Source: Acidobacteriota bacterium | GTDB taxonomy: Bacteria; Acidobacteriota; Vicinamibacteria; Marinacidobacterales; Marinacidobacteraceae | Direction of reading: 5' to 3' | Assembly: GCA_022828085.1 (NCBI GenBank) | Contig: JAJEIY010000001.1 | Span: 1-35,179, forward strand | DNA length: 35,179 nt | Part shown: positions 8,970 to 16,548 of the stretch, one piece after another | How positions within the stretch are numbered: position 1 is the stretch's first letter | Layout: every line of letters begins with the position of its first letter | Translations under genes and position numbers: made by a program | Notes under the pieces: generated by a model | What the model saw: only the letters and a program-made list of their open reading frames with translations | Told to the model about the DNA's origin: nothing | Database searches by the model: none

Positions 8970-8970
8970 T

Positions 8971-9369
8971 ATGCGTCGAGTACCGGTTTGGCGAATGGTC
9001 TTGGTGGCCGTGGGCCTAGGGGTGGCGGGGATCGGCGTGGCTCTTGTCAAGCTCGACTTCACGGGTGCACCGGTGTCGGAGAACCTCGCGACGCCTACGC
9101 CGCAGCCGTACGAGTTGGCGGTGTTTCAAGAGATCATCGCGGCACGGCGAGAGGCAGGGATCGGGAGACCGCGAACAGGAGGTCGTGGCGTGTTAACGAC
9201 GCCGGCGGGCTCCCACAAGGGAGCCGCCAAGATGGAGAGAGAAGCCAGGAGACGGGCGGCCAAACTGACAGCCAACATAGCCCATGCTCACGGGATGACA
9301 CCCGAGGAGGTTGAGAGCATCTATCGGCGCGGTGAGGCCGAAAGCTGGCCCGTCAGGACTACCCCATAG
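8971..9369 (+). CDS. Small membrane-anchored protein of unknown function
   Basis: 132 residues; the ATG begins 1 bp after the TGA of the oxygenase gene, so translation is probably coupled. One N-terminal hydrophobic segment (about residues 8-26) would anchor it, with the rest basic: a Gly/Arg linker, then a helical region rich in Arg, Lys and Ala (about 85-128) ending in MTPEEVESIYRRGE. I recognise no family. Its tight linkage suggests it works with the oxygenase, for example as a membrane tether or second substrate. Confidence 0.6.
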   Translation: MRRVPVWRMVLVAVGLGVAGIGVALVKLDFTGAPVSENLATPTPQPYELAVFQEIIAARREAGIGRPRTGGRGVLTTPAGSHKGAAKMEREARRRAAKLTANIAHAHGMTPEEVESIYRRGEAESWPVRTTP

Positions 9370-9914
9370 ACCTCCGGTTCCGGGCGGTTTCGGACCAGGA
9401 GGACCCCGCCGTGCGTGAAAGTACGGGCTGGGGCGCTGGGGCTCAGGGCGGCAGGGACCGTTTGGAACGCCGGCTTTCGCCGGGACAGCCCGCCGCAGGT
9501 GGGCGGCGGGACGCACCTCATTGGCCCGGATGGTTCGGCTGCGCGCACCAATGCACCCCGCGGTAGCGACGAACCTCCCGCGGCCCTGCGGGCTGCCGCA
9601 GATTCCTCGTAAGTCATTGATAATATATATGATTATACGCAATCCCCGACAGCCGACATCACCTCGGGCAGCACATGCTGAAAGGCCGGCGGCCCCGAGT
9701 CGAAGGGGGTAACGGCAGGAAGCCAGAACACCTTGAGTGACGCGCTCAGCAGCGTACGGCCCTGTTCCTCGGCGCGGGCGAGGGCGGCGGCCGCAACTGC
9801 GACGTCCTAGACGGCGGCACCCACGGTCTCGAAAACGAGCCCGTGCCCGGGATCGGCGCGTCTCGTCAATCCTCTCACTAGGCTGCGGGCCTAACAGGCG
9901 GGGTGGGAGCTGAC
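9370..9914. other. Gene-poor stretch with a repeat, an AT-rich patch and gene debris
   Basis: Contains a degenerate dispersed repeat (TTGGAACGCCGGCTTTCGCC at about 9463-9482), an unusually AT-rich patch at about 9612-9640 in otherwise GC-rich DNA, and a minus-strand gene remnant (9640-9866). I see no intact gene. Confidence 0.45.
9640..9866 (-). pseudogene. Possible remnant of an ornithine cyclodeaminase/mu-crystallin family gene
   Basis: Reading the minus strand gives a continuous coding-like segment containing GLVFETVGAAV, then an in-frame TAG, then DVAVAAAALARAEEQG. This resembles the C-terminal motif of ornithine cyclodeaminases, where a (F/S)VG-x-AVQD(V/L)A pattern is usual and the TAG replaces the Gln. 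There is no intact start. The rest of the segment is unfamiliar, so the family call is weak. Confidence 0.3.
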
Positions 9915-10139
9915 CTAGCGCTGGACCAGAGCAGCATCTGCGACGAGGTCCGAAATGAGCTTTCCGCAGATGTCGCTGTGGGGAGACAGGGCACGCCAAA
10001 ACCCGGACGGTGCCCCGTCCGGTGGTGGGACGCTGACCTCGATCAGGGTTACGACCCAGCCGTCGGCGTCGGGGGACAGGTACTTCTCCACAGCCTCGCG
10101 ATGTTCTGCCTTCGGCCCGTCCGTTGTTCCACAGTCCAC
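9915..10139 (-). CDS. Short hypothetical protein, probably a gene remnant
   Basis: 74 codons from a GTG at 10139, with GC-rich third positions that suggest real or recently real coding sequence. No family is recognised; the segment VEKYLSPDADGWVVTLIEV looks like folded protein. Upstream in another frame is the coding-like ADRNDFVKDVITQ, so the gene may have lost its front by a frameshift. Treat it as a fragment. Confidence 0.3.
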   Translation of the reverse strand: MDCGTTDGPKAEHREAVEKYLSPDADGWVVTLIEVSVPPPDGAPSGFWRALSPHSDICGKLISDLVADAALVQR

Positions 10140-10526
10140 ATTGGGTGATCACGTCTTTGACGAAGTCGTTCCTGTCGGCGATCCCAGGTCCGCGTCTGCG
10201 GCGCGATCGATCCCTACGGGAAGGCGTCGATCTCCCTGCCGCAGGTGCAAGGGGCGACCGGCAAGGCTCCAGCGGCAGAGCTGTGCTCTACGCGGTCGAG
10301 GACATCGAGCCGCGGAGCAGTGGAACGGCCTAGTTGATCCGGGGAGCCAGTCGCTCCCGTTTAGCGTTCGACCTCTTCCCGCAGGGTCACTCTAGGGGCC
10401 GCGTTGGCTGTAGCGGAAGACAACACCCCGTGCCGTTACGTCGTTCGCGCCACCAAGTCTCTCGAAACGCGACCTGCCGGCAAAGCCGCCCAATGGTCCT
10501 CACTATCGCGAGTTGCCGCCCGGGAC
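10140..10526. other. Gene-poor stretch with a fragment of the A/B repeat
   Basis: No gene recognised. About 10194-10225 matches the edge of the larger repeat at 13042-13284 and 15446-15683 (shared GATCCCTACGGGAAGGC-type core). Confidence 0.4.
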
Positions 10527-11141
10527 TCAGACCGCTAGAGAGACGTCGCCTGTGTCCGGGTCGAGCGTGACGATCACTGTGTCGCCCAAGATCGGGTTAC
10601 TCAGCGCTGGACGCCTGAACACCGGCAGATTCGCTCCCGGGCATCGCGCGGACATCACCACGAGAGCATCCAGTTCCTCGTCGCTGGCTTCCGCCCCAAT
10701 CTTGTTGCAGAACTCGTAGTCGCTTGGGTGCAGCAGGTCCGGCCAGTCCGCCACCTTGGAGCGCAGATCCTTTTCGGTGCCGCGGAAGGTGCAGCGTAGC
10801 CACTGATAGTGGGCAGGACGACGTTTACTGGGCGTTCCGGCGTGCCGTGGAAACCAGTGTTTGACCTCGGCCTCAGCAGTGGCGGCCTCTAGGGAGCCGT
10901 AGAACACCGGGAACGAGCCGTCTGAGAACCGAGTTTGGTTCCTCAGTTTCCGTAGCCGCCGAAATGGACCGCTACACAGTTCTTCGGCGTCGGATCCATA
11001 CCCAGCGGCGGCGAGACTCGCCTTCAGCTCCACCTGGCCCTGGGGATCGATTCCGAGTTCCGTCATCAGATCTGGAACTGGCATATAGGCGAGCCGAACC
11101 ACCTGACGGGTCTCGTGCTTGGTGGGGATCGCTTCGAGCAA
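10527..11141 (-). CDS. RES-domain toxin of an Xre-RES toxin-antitoxin pair
   Basis: 204 residues. The RES signature is clear: R71 in TRFSDGSFPVFYGS, Y81, E92 in TAEAEVKHW, and S164 in VVMSARCPGANLPVF. Studied RES toxins degrade or phosphorolyse cellular NAD+ and so arrest growth. The likely start is TTG at 11141, directly after the antitoxin stop TAG, so expression is coupled. The N-terminal ~60 residues are longer than the minimal RES core. It is the third gene of the glycine-rich protein, antitoxin, toxin run. Confidence 0.87.
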   Translation of the reverse strand: MLEAIPTKHETRQVVRLAYMPVPDLMTELGIDPQGQVELKASLAAAGYGSDAEELCSGPFRRLRKLRNQTRFSDGSFPVFYGSLEAATAEAEVKHWFPRHAGTPSKRRPAHYQWLRCTFRGTEKDLRSKVADWPDLLHPSDYEFCNKIGAEASDEELDALVVMSARCPGANLPVFRRPALSNPILGDTVIVTLDPDTGDVSLAV

Positions 11142-11678
11142 CTACCTACGCCCGGTGAGTTCGACGTATTCCTTCACCCACAAGAGTCCTTCCATCGAAC
11201 CGTCTAGCAAGATGGACATGGGTGACTGCCCATCGAGCAGTGCGTGGCGCTCTCGTAGCCACTCGTTCTCGACCACGGAATCTCGAAACACGGACGAGAG
11301 CGTTTCGTGAATTCGAAATAGGTGTGCGATCCGATCCTGTGTGTCGCGCCCTAGGGGGGGCCGCCTCCCGTCCAGAAGAGCCGCAACATGTTCGCGCTCG
11401 TTGTCTCGAAAGCCGAGCAGAGCCGCAGCGTGGCTCTGCTCGAGATTCCACTGCGGCAGCAGCGTTAGGAGGAACTGGATCGTACCGGGGAGCCTGCACG
11501 CGGTCGCCGGCGCGGGAGGCCAGGTAATACGCGGCGCGGCAGCGGCGCGGAACTCAAGGAAAGCCTCCAAGGAACCATCGTCTCGGTGGACGGACAGCTC
11601 ACCCCCAACAAGAGTTTCGGACAACACGGCCGGATCAATGTCAACGGGACCCGCCGGGCCTGCTGTGCCCAGGATCAT
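11142..11678 (-). CDS. Xre/MbcA/ParS-type antitoxin
   Basis: 178 residues. The C-terminal toxin-binding domain (formerly DUF2384) is recognisable in LLDGQSPMSILLDGSMEGLL followed by WVKEYVELTGR. Before it lies an Xre-like helical DNA-binding region (about residues 75-140) with QSHAAALLGFRD. The first ~65 residues are an extra segment of unknown role. It neutralises the adjacent RES toxin and probably represses the operon, as in known Xre-RES pairs. The start ATG overlaps the stop of the glycine-rich gene by 4 bp (ATGA). Confidence 0.85.
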   Translation of the reverse strand: MILGTAGPAGPVDIDPAVLSETLVGGELSVHRDDGSLEAFLEFRAAAAPRITWPPAPATACRLPGTIQFLLTLLPQWNLEQSHAAALLGFRDNEREHVAALLDGRRPPLGRDTQDRIAHLFRIHETLSSVFRDSVVENEWLRERHALLDGQSPMSILLDGSMEGLLWVKEYVELTGRR

Positions 11679-12381
11679 GACGCCGCGTCCTTACCGGTGA
11701 GAGGCACGAGGACGACATGGCCGCTCGCTCCTTCAACACCAGGTTCCCCAGGTTCGTATCCGCCCCCGCCATTCCCACCGCCGCCGCCGGGACCTATGGT
11801 TATCTGGAACAGATCGCCGGAAGATAAGCCTTCCAACTCCACAACCACGGTCTCCCCAGCAAACCCTCTGCCCCCATCACCACCCTTCGCCACGACACCG
11901 TCTGACCTGGGTTCGACGCGAGCGCCCCGGCCACCTTCTCCACCCCCGAATCCAGATCCAATTCCAGGCCGCCCCGGTGCCGGCTGCCCGTTCTGCATGC
12001 CACCGCCGCCACCTCCGTTGCCTCCCCTCCCTCCGCGGGCTACGTAAACCTTCGGCCCAGCCACCAAGGTTGTCCCCTCGCCGCCATCTCCGCCGCCGCC
12101 ACCGCCACCGCCGTAGAGATTGAGGCCTTGCATGCAGAACGCGCCGCCCCCCCCCCCCCACCACCGGAGCCTCCGGTGATGACGGCCAAACCGCGGCTGG
12201 ACTGCCATGGCCAAACGAATGTGCCCGATTCAACGACCCGCTGGACTCTGGCGACGCTCACTCTTCGATTGCCGGTTGCCACGGATCGTAGCAGCACATT
12301 TGCCATTGGAAGGCGGCCCTGCACAACTCGATGTTGCCATTCCCGAAACCTTGCGCCGTCGTCCGCGGCAGTGACCGTCAC
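11675..12381 (-). CDS. Glycine-rich-domain protein, frame broken at a 13-base G/C run
   Basis: The downstream part (frame 11675-12214) is a glycine-rich protein ending in TVVVELEGLSSGDLFQITIG, then Gly-rich sequence and GASGHVVLVPL, as in the glycine-rich domain found in phage-tail-like and surface proteins. The upstream part (frame beginning GTG at 12381) has ordinary coding sequence (GARFREWQHRVVQG, VARVQRVVESGTFVWPW) up to VITGGSGGG, and then meets a run of 13 C at 12147-12159 (G in the coding strand). One more or two fewer bases in that run would join the two parts. An ATG at 12451 with a good AAGGAGGGGG site is out of frame by one base. The gene is therefore broken, phase-variable or mis-sequenced. 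It overlaps the antitoxin start by 4 bp. Confidence 0.6.
12147..12159. repeat. Homopolymer of 13 C (G in the coding strand)
   Basis: The run lies inside the glycine-rich gene and separates its two frames. Runs this long slip readily in replication and are classic contingency loci in other bacteria; they are also frequent sequencing errors. Confidence 0.8.
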
Positions 12382-13513
12382 CCTCGGCCGCGCGCAACTC
12401 CGTTAGCCCCGGGGCGTTCCGATCCTCGGTCTGATCGCGCACGAACATCATTGTGATCCCCCTCCTTGCTCCCGGCCACGAACGTAGCCCAGGGCTCCAT
12501 CAGAGTCCACTAGGCGACCAGTTCCGGGCTCGCGAGCCGCACTCGGCGGACCCGCGAACCGAGCGCATGGCACCTTCGAACGGCTACCCGCGACGCCGCC
12601 ACCGGGACGACCTCTGGCGTGACGAGGATGACCTAGCCTTCCACGACGATCACCGGCCGTCATCGGACGGCGAGGCAGAGCGCTGCCGACCAGAATTACC
12701 GGCTCACCGCGCGTTCCGCGCCGAGGGCGACGCTCGTCCGACTCTCGCGAGGAATGCACGCTGCGGGGTCGCTCCCGGGGTCGCTTTCGTACGAGACCCA
12801 GCTTGAAGCCTCCTTGTCTCATCGCTTGTTTCACGGGTTCCACTCCCGTTGTTCACGGAACCCGTTGGCCCTGTTGCGTTTCGGTTGCCTGCTGGCGGAT
12901 CCACGCTCCGCTTTTGGGCGTAGCGTGGGGCTGGGAACGACCCCCGTTTTCCTCCGGATCTACAGCCCCGCAGTCCGGGCCTAGGCAAGCCCTTCTGCTA
13001 CCTGTCGGGGGGGCGCTCCCAGCCCGCGCCTTCGGCACGACAGATCCCTACGGGAAGGCTTCCGGCCCGCCTCGGCGGGTCCGGGCGGAGGTTAGCGAAG
13101 GCCTCCTAGGCGGCGCGTTCCGCCATGCGGACGCACAAAAGGTCGGGCGACAGCCCGCGGACGCCGCTTAGGGCCTCGCTGGCCCGCTTTCCGGCGTTAG
13201 GGAGCCGCAGGGCCTCCGCCGGCTAGTCGAAGGTGACCTGCTCGGCCCGCGTGGGGTCGGCGGCGACCACAAAGGCGCGCCGCTCCGCTCTCGCAGAGCA
13301 TGTCTTTGGTGCCGCCAATTGATACGCGTCTGGACGAGTCTCAAGTGACACGTCGACTTCCGCTCACGCGGTTTCGGCGCAGGACTCGAGAACCGACAAA
13401 CCGACGCTTCCGAGAGCGGCGGGTCGAACCTGGAGCATCGGGATGGGAACGGACCAGAGATTCGGTCGCTGCCTTCCTCTCCGACCGGTCAGGCTTGGGC
13501 TAGTTCGTGAGCC
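12382..13513. other. 1.1-kb gene-poor stretch containing repeat copy A
   Basis: No intact gene recognised. The left part contains minus-strand coding-like fragments interrupted by TAG stops (for example VILVTPEVVPVAASRVAVRR near 12560-12640). CGGGTTCCACTCCCGTTG with a partner GGAACCCG near 12834-12866 forms a hairpin but not a tRNA. The right part holds the repeat at 13042-13284. Confidence 0.45.
13042..13284 (-). pseudogene. Gene remnant, copy A of a duplicated segment
   Basis: Homologous along its length to 15446-15683. The minus strand reads DPTRAEQVTFD, TAG, then PAEALRLPNAG and later VRGLSPDLLCVR, paralleling PADLTQAEQVAFDQAAEALR in copy B. Copy B shows that the TAG replaces a Gln codon. 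I do not recognise the parent family; the repeated association with integrase debris suggests a mobile-element gene. Confidence 0.5.
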
Positions 13514-13882
13514 TCAGCAGGAATCCGAAGTAACCGACTGACTATCCTTTTGCACTCCCGGATCGTGGGTTCCCTCCGCAGTCTCGTCGTCGGATTTCTC
13601 CCCTTGGAATACTCGGCTCCCGAGCCATAGGAACGCCCAGAAAGAGGCCGCCGCAACCACCATGAGTCCCGCCAAGAAACAGAGCAGTTCGGGCGGCGTG
13701 ACGTGTTTCAGAGAGGGTCCGCGCTTGAATAATCCGTAGGCAGCAAACCCGAAACAGAGCAGCCATGCCGCGGTGGACGTCATTCTCCGAAGCTGCCGCA
13801 TCGGTACCCAGTCGCCGCGGGCGCTGCTAAACGTCCCGGCAAATAAGCCGACAACCTGGCGCCGCACATTCTTTTTGGGCAT
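13514..13882 (-). CDS. Small two-helix membrane protein of unknown function
   Basis: 122 residues from the ATG at 13882. The N-terminus is basic (MPKKNVRRQ) and there are two hydrophobic segments, about residues 37-50 (AWLLCFGFAAYGLF) and 66-88 (LLCFLAGLMVVAAASFWAFLWLG), followed by an acidic, Ser-rich tail. This suggests a hairpin inner-membrane protein. No family recognised. The frame could extend 17 codons upstream, but MPKKN is the more natural start. Confidence 0.6.
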   Translation of the reverse strand: MPKKNVRRQVVGLFAGTFSSARGDWVPMRQLRRMTSTAAWLLCFGFAAYGLFKRGPSLKHVTPPELLCFLAGLMVVAAASFWAFLWLGSRVFQGEKSDDETAEGTHDPGVQKDSQSVTSDSC

Positions 13883-14151
13883 CGTCGTTCTCGTGTCCGC
13901 CTCTAGGGCGCGATTCCCGAGCGGCGGCTCCATGTGATCTGTTTCGCCCCTCCAAGGCAGTCGTGTTTCACCTTCTCGAGGGTCTCGTAAGTGGAGGTTC
14001 TGGCGGTGGCCGGGAATTATGGAACAGCTCGGCCTGCTCTGCGATTCCGGCAGGCCGTACGGCCTCCGAACGCCAATAGGCGACCTGGATGCTGTTCCGG
14101 GGCCCGGTCACGGCGACCCCCCGCGAGGGTGTCGGCAGCGCGTGCTTCGGT

Positions 14152-15066
14152 TCAGTTCCCAAGGGAAGCAAGAACGGTAAAGACGCAGGGTTCAACGGAG
14201 CACTCGTACATTGTGACCGCGAGTTCAAACTCCCCATCCTCATCGGGCTCGAACATTAGTACCGGAAGCGCGTCCGGCAACACGTCCTCGACGACGGTCT
14301 GCCCCTGGGGGTCTCGGAGAACCAAGTCGAGGTCACCACAGTCCTCATCGCAGAGCCCGGACAATCGGTATTCCGTGCCCGCTTCAAGGCGGACTGCAAT
14401 GCTCGTTGCCTCGTCCTCGGCGAGCACGCCGAGTCTCGTTTCTTCGGTCCGAATCAGCGCTCGGCAAGCATCCCCTGGACAGGAAACCTCCACATCAAAA
14501 ACGCCGGACTGGTCCGGCTCCAGCCTGACCACTGGAACGAAATCAAGAGCATCATCCGTACCGACCATTTCCCCTGCTGAATCGTGCACAGCAAGGTCGC
14601 AATCTGCGTCGCACGTACCGTGGATCGCGTATTCCAGTCCTTCCTGTAGCGAAACCTGAAAGACTGAAGTCGCCCCCGCCCGCAGTTCGATCTCCTGCGG
14701 GCCGTTCCAGGGACCGGAACCCAGCAGAGCAAAAACCTGCTGTTCAGATGCTGCGGCAGGTGTTTCGCGCTCTGTTTGAGGAAAAGCCTCCGCTTCGATC
14801 GGCGCGCTGTCCTTGGCTGGTTGAATCTCCTGATTCTCGTTCTTCGGAGCCGCCCGCTGGCTAACTGCGCTGATTTTCTCGTCCAGTTCTTCGACCCGCC
14901 CTTCTATCTGGGTTGCTAGCTCCGTCTTTGCTAGCAGGATTTCGTCCTCCAGATCGTCGTGGATCCAAGCGAGCACTCCCCCGAAGACTGTTACTAGCCC
15001 TACGAGCACGGTCCACGCGAGGCGCAAATGCGGAACCGGAATACTTGGCACCCTGCTCTCTTCCAT
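14152..15066 (-). CDS. Membrane-anchored protein with coiled coil and two PPC-like beta domains
   Basis: 304 residues. The ATG at 15066 follows GGAGGTGGCTACCC, a good ribosome binding site. One membrane segment (about residues 15-34) is followed by a short acidic coiled coil (about 37-70), a Pro/Glu/Ala-rich linker to about 108, and two similar beta-rich domains (about 110-205 and 206-300). Each has a GxTSVFQVSL or EAGTEYRLSG opening, a CDADCDLAVHD or CDEDCGDLDLVLRD centre, and a GVFDVEV or GEFELAV strand. This matches the pattern of bacterial pre-peptidase C-terminal (PPC) beta-sandwich domains. The paired cysteines suggest disulfides in the periplasm. The role is unknown; no catalytic domain is present. 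Confidence 0.68.
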   Translation of the reverse strand: MEESRVPSIPVPHLRLAWTVLVGLVTVFGGVLAWIHDDLEDEILLAKTELATQIEGRVEELDEKISAVSQRAAPKNENQEIQPAKDSAPIEAEAFPQTERETPAAASEQQVFALLGSGPWNGPQEIELRAGATSVFQVSLQEGLEYAIHGTCDADCDLAVHDSAGEMVGTDDALDFVPVVRLEPDQSGVFDVEVSCPGDACRALIRTEETRLGVLAEDEATSIAVRLEAGTEYRLSGLCDEDCGDLDLVLRDPQGQTVVEDVLPDALPVLMFEPDEDGEFELAVTMYECSVEPCVFTVLASLGN

Positions 15067-15154
15067 GGGTAGCCACCTCCAGATCCGCGACTCTACGTGC
15101 CCCTGCACGAGATGTCGAAGAGCAGACCGTCGAGCCCACAGGGGCCAGCGGGTC

Positions 15155-15411
15155 TCACGCTCGGATAGAAACGATGACGGGCGCTACCACCGGCTCCGAC
15201 CCGCTATCCGCGCCCGGCACCACTCGGAGTTCCGGCAACGGCGAACTCAGTCGGACTGGTCCCGCAATCTCCAAACCGGGCCGCAGCAGCACCTTCTCCT
15301 CGGTCCCGGCGAGGAACGCGGCCCGCTGCTCCAAGAGCACCCGCCGCCGTTCAAATATGTCCGTCCGACGGTAGGCCGCCTTGATGGCGTTCGTAGCATC
15401 GTCGACGTGGC
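15155..15411 (-). pseudogene. C-terminal remnant of a tyrosine integrase (copy 2)
   Basis: The minus strand reads ATNAIKAAYRRTDIFERRR followed by VLLEQRAAFLAG, which closely parallels the end of the integrase fragment at 15973-16419. The Tyr in AAYRR is the expected recombinase nucleophile. Everything upstream of it (Arg and HxxR motifs) is missing, and the tail after about 15300 differs from copy 1. No functional protein is expected. Confidence 0.65.
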
Positions 15412-15445
15412 GGTCCGGCCAGTTCTGGCGATCTCTGCGGCGCGA

Positions 15446-15683
15446 TGAATCCCTGCGGAAAGGCTTCCGGCTCCGCCTACGGCGGGTCCCGGCAGCGAGC
15501 GGCGGAGCCTCCGTAGGCGACCCGATCCTCGATGCGGACGCGGGGGAGGTCCGGCGACAGCTCGCGGACGGCGCTCGTGGGCCCCCTCCCCGGCGTTTTG
15601 GAGCCGGAGGGCCTCCGCGGCCTGGTCGAAGGCGACCTGCTCCGCCTGGGTGAGGTCGGCGGGGACCACAGCGGTGCGCCGCT
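15446..15683 (-). pseudogene. Gene remnant, copy B of a duplicated segment
   Basis: Homologous to 13042-13284. The minus strand reads PADLTQAEQVAFDQAAEALR and continues, after a frameshift, with VRELSPDLPRVRIEDRVAYG. It contains at least one TAG. The family is not recognised. It sits directly upstream of an integrase tail. Confidence 0.5.
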
Positions 15684-15830
15684 AGCGCTGTGTGCGCACC
15701 GGCGCGGGGGTCCGGGGGCTGGGCCTCCTGTCGTCCGGTGCTTCGGCAGCGGTGCGAGAGGCCGGGGGTTCGAAGGGGGGGCGCAGCCTCCCTCGCCAGC
15801 CCAAGTGTGTACACACAGGGTATGCTCCTA

Positions 15831-15897
15831 GCTGCCTTAGCAGGTGGCCAGTGCCCAGTTTTCGACACTGGGTCGGCTGGCTATCGCTGCCTTAGCA
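15831..15897. repeat. 12-bp direct repeat, 55 bp apart
   Basis: GCTGCCTTAGCA occurs at 15831-15842 and 15886-15897, each followed by an imperfect GTG-x-CCA. The pair lies just beyond the 3' end of the integrase fragment, where arm-type or attachment sites are often found. Confidence 0.5.
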
Positions 15898-15972
15898 CGT
15901 GAGCCAGACGCCGTGACGGTGCCGGGGGGAACCCGGAACGGTTGGTTCGAAAGGCAGGATCGAGGTGCAAGC

Positions 15973-16419
15973 CTACTCCGCCACGAAGGCGCTCCATTGC
16001 TCCATGAGCGCCCGCCGCCGCTCGAACAGGTCCGTGCGCCGATACGCCGCCTCGATGGCATTCGTGTTCACGTGCGCGAGCGCCAGCTCGCAGACCTCCC
16101 GCGGGGCGTCAGAGCGCTCCGCCGCCCAGTCACGGAAGCTCGAGCGGAACCCGTGTGGCACCGCACCGATCCCCAACTCCTGGACCAGCTTCGACATCGC
16201 CACCTCCGGCAGCAGGCCGCCCCGTGCCGAAGGGAACACCAAACCCGATCCGGTGGCAAACTCTCTCGCTTCGCGGAGCACCGCGAGCGCTCCTGTGGAC
16301 AGCGGAACCCGGTGGTCCCGATCCGTCTTCATCCGCTCCGCCGGAATGCGCCATTCCCGCGCCTCCAAATTAATCTCGTCCCACCGCGCGCCGCGCACCT
16401 CGGCGCTCCGGCAGCGCCG
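15973..16419 (-). pseudogene. Tyrosine integrase, truncated at the N-terminus
   Basis: About 149 codons of the catalytic domain of a P4-like tyrosine recombinase. It starts abruptly after an in-frame TAG with CRSAEVRGARWDEI, carrying the first catalytic Arg. It continues with IPAERMKTDRDHRVPLS, the HxxR box PHGFRSSFRDWAAE, and ends in AYRRTDLFERRRALMEQW with the Tyr nucleophile. The N-terminal arm-binding and core-binding domains (roughly 250 residues) are missing. The break lies 13 bp from a 23-bp repeat also found at 336-358. This is a relic of an integrated island. Confidence 0.82.
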
Positions 16420-16432
16420 CTAAGGCTTTCGG

Positions 16433-16455
16433 CCGACCCGCGGGACTGCATTTTC
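16433..16455. repeat. 23-bp repeat, copy 2
   Basis: Identical to 336-358. It adjoins the broken end of the integrase gene and marks the change back to high-GC chromosomal genes. Confidence 0.75.
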
Positions 16456-16548
16456 GGAGCGACCGGCCGCGCATCGCGGCCTCTTGAAGGCCGCAACCGC
16501 GAGAACCACCCGGCGTGCCCACCCCTGATACAGTCGCTTGCTCGAACC

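Larger units (their letters stand above)
15412..15972. other. Gene debris and short direct repeats between integrase remnants
   Basis: Contains repeat copy B (15446-15683) and the 12-bp direct repeat GCTGCCTTAGCA at 15831-15842 and 15886-15897. Long open frames here are GC-driven and lack initiation signals. Confidence 0.45.

Noticed and set aside
12453..12806. Plus-strand frame of 117 codons
   Set aside because: No initiation signal, and the opposite strand shows better coding-like but interrupted sequence, so this looks like debris rather than a gene.
12834..12866. Hairpin with GGTTCCACTCCCG considered as a tRNA T-arm
   Set aside because: No acceptor stem, D-arm or anticodon arm can be assembled around it.
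15760..15960. GGTTCGAA-like segments near the integrase considered as a tRNA attachment site
   Set aside because: Only a T-loop-like hexamer is present; no full cloverleaf is visible on either strand.
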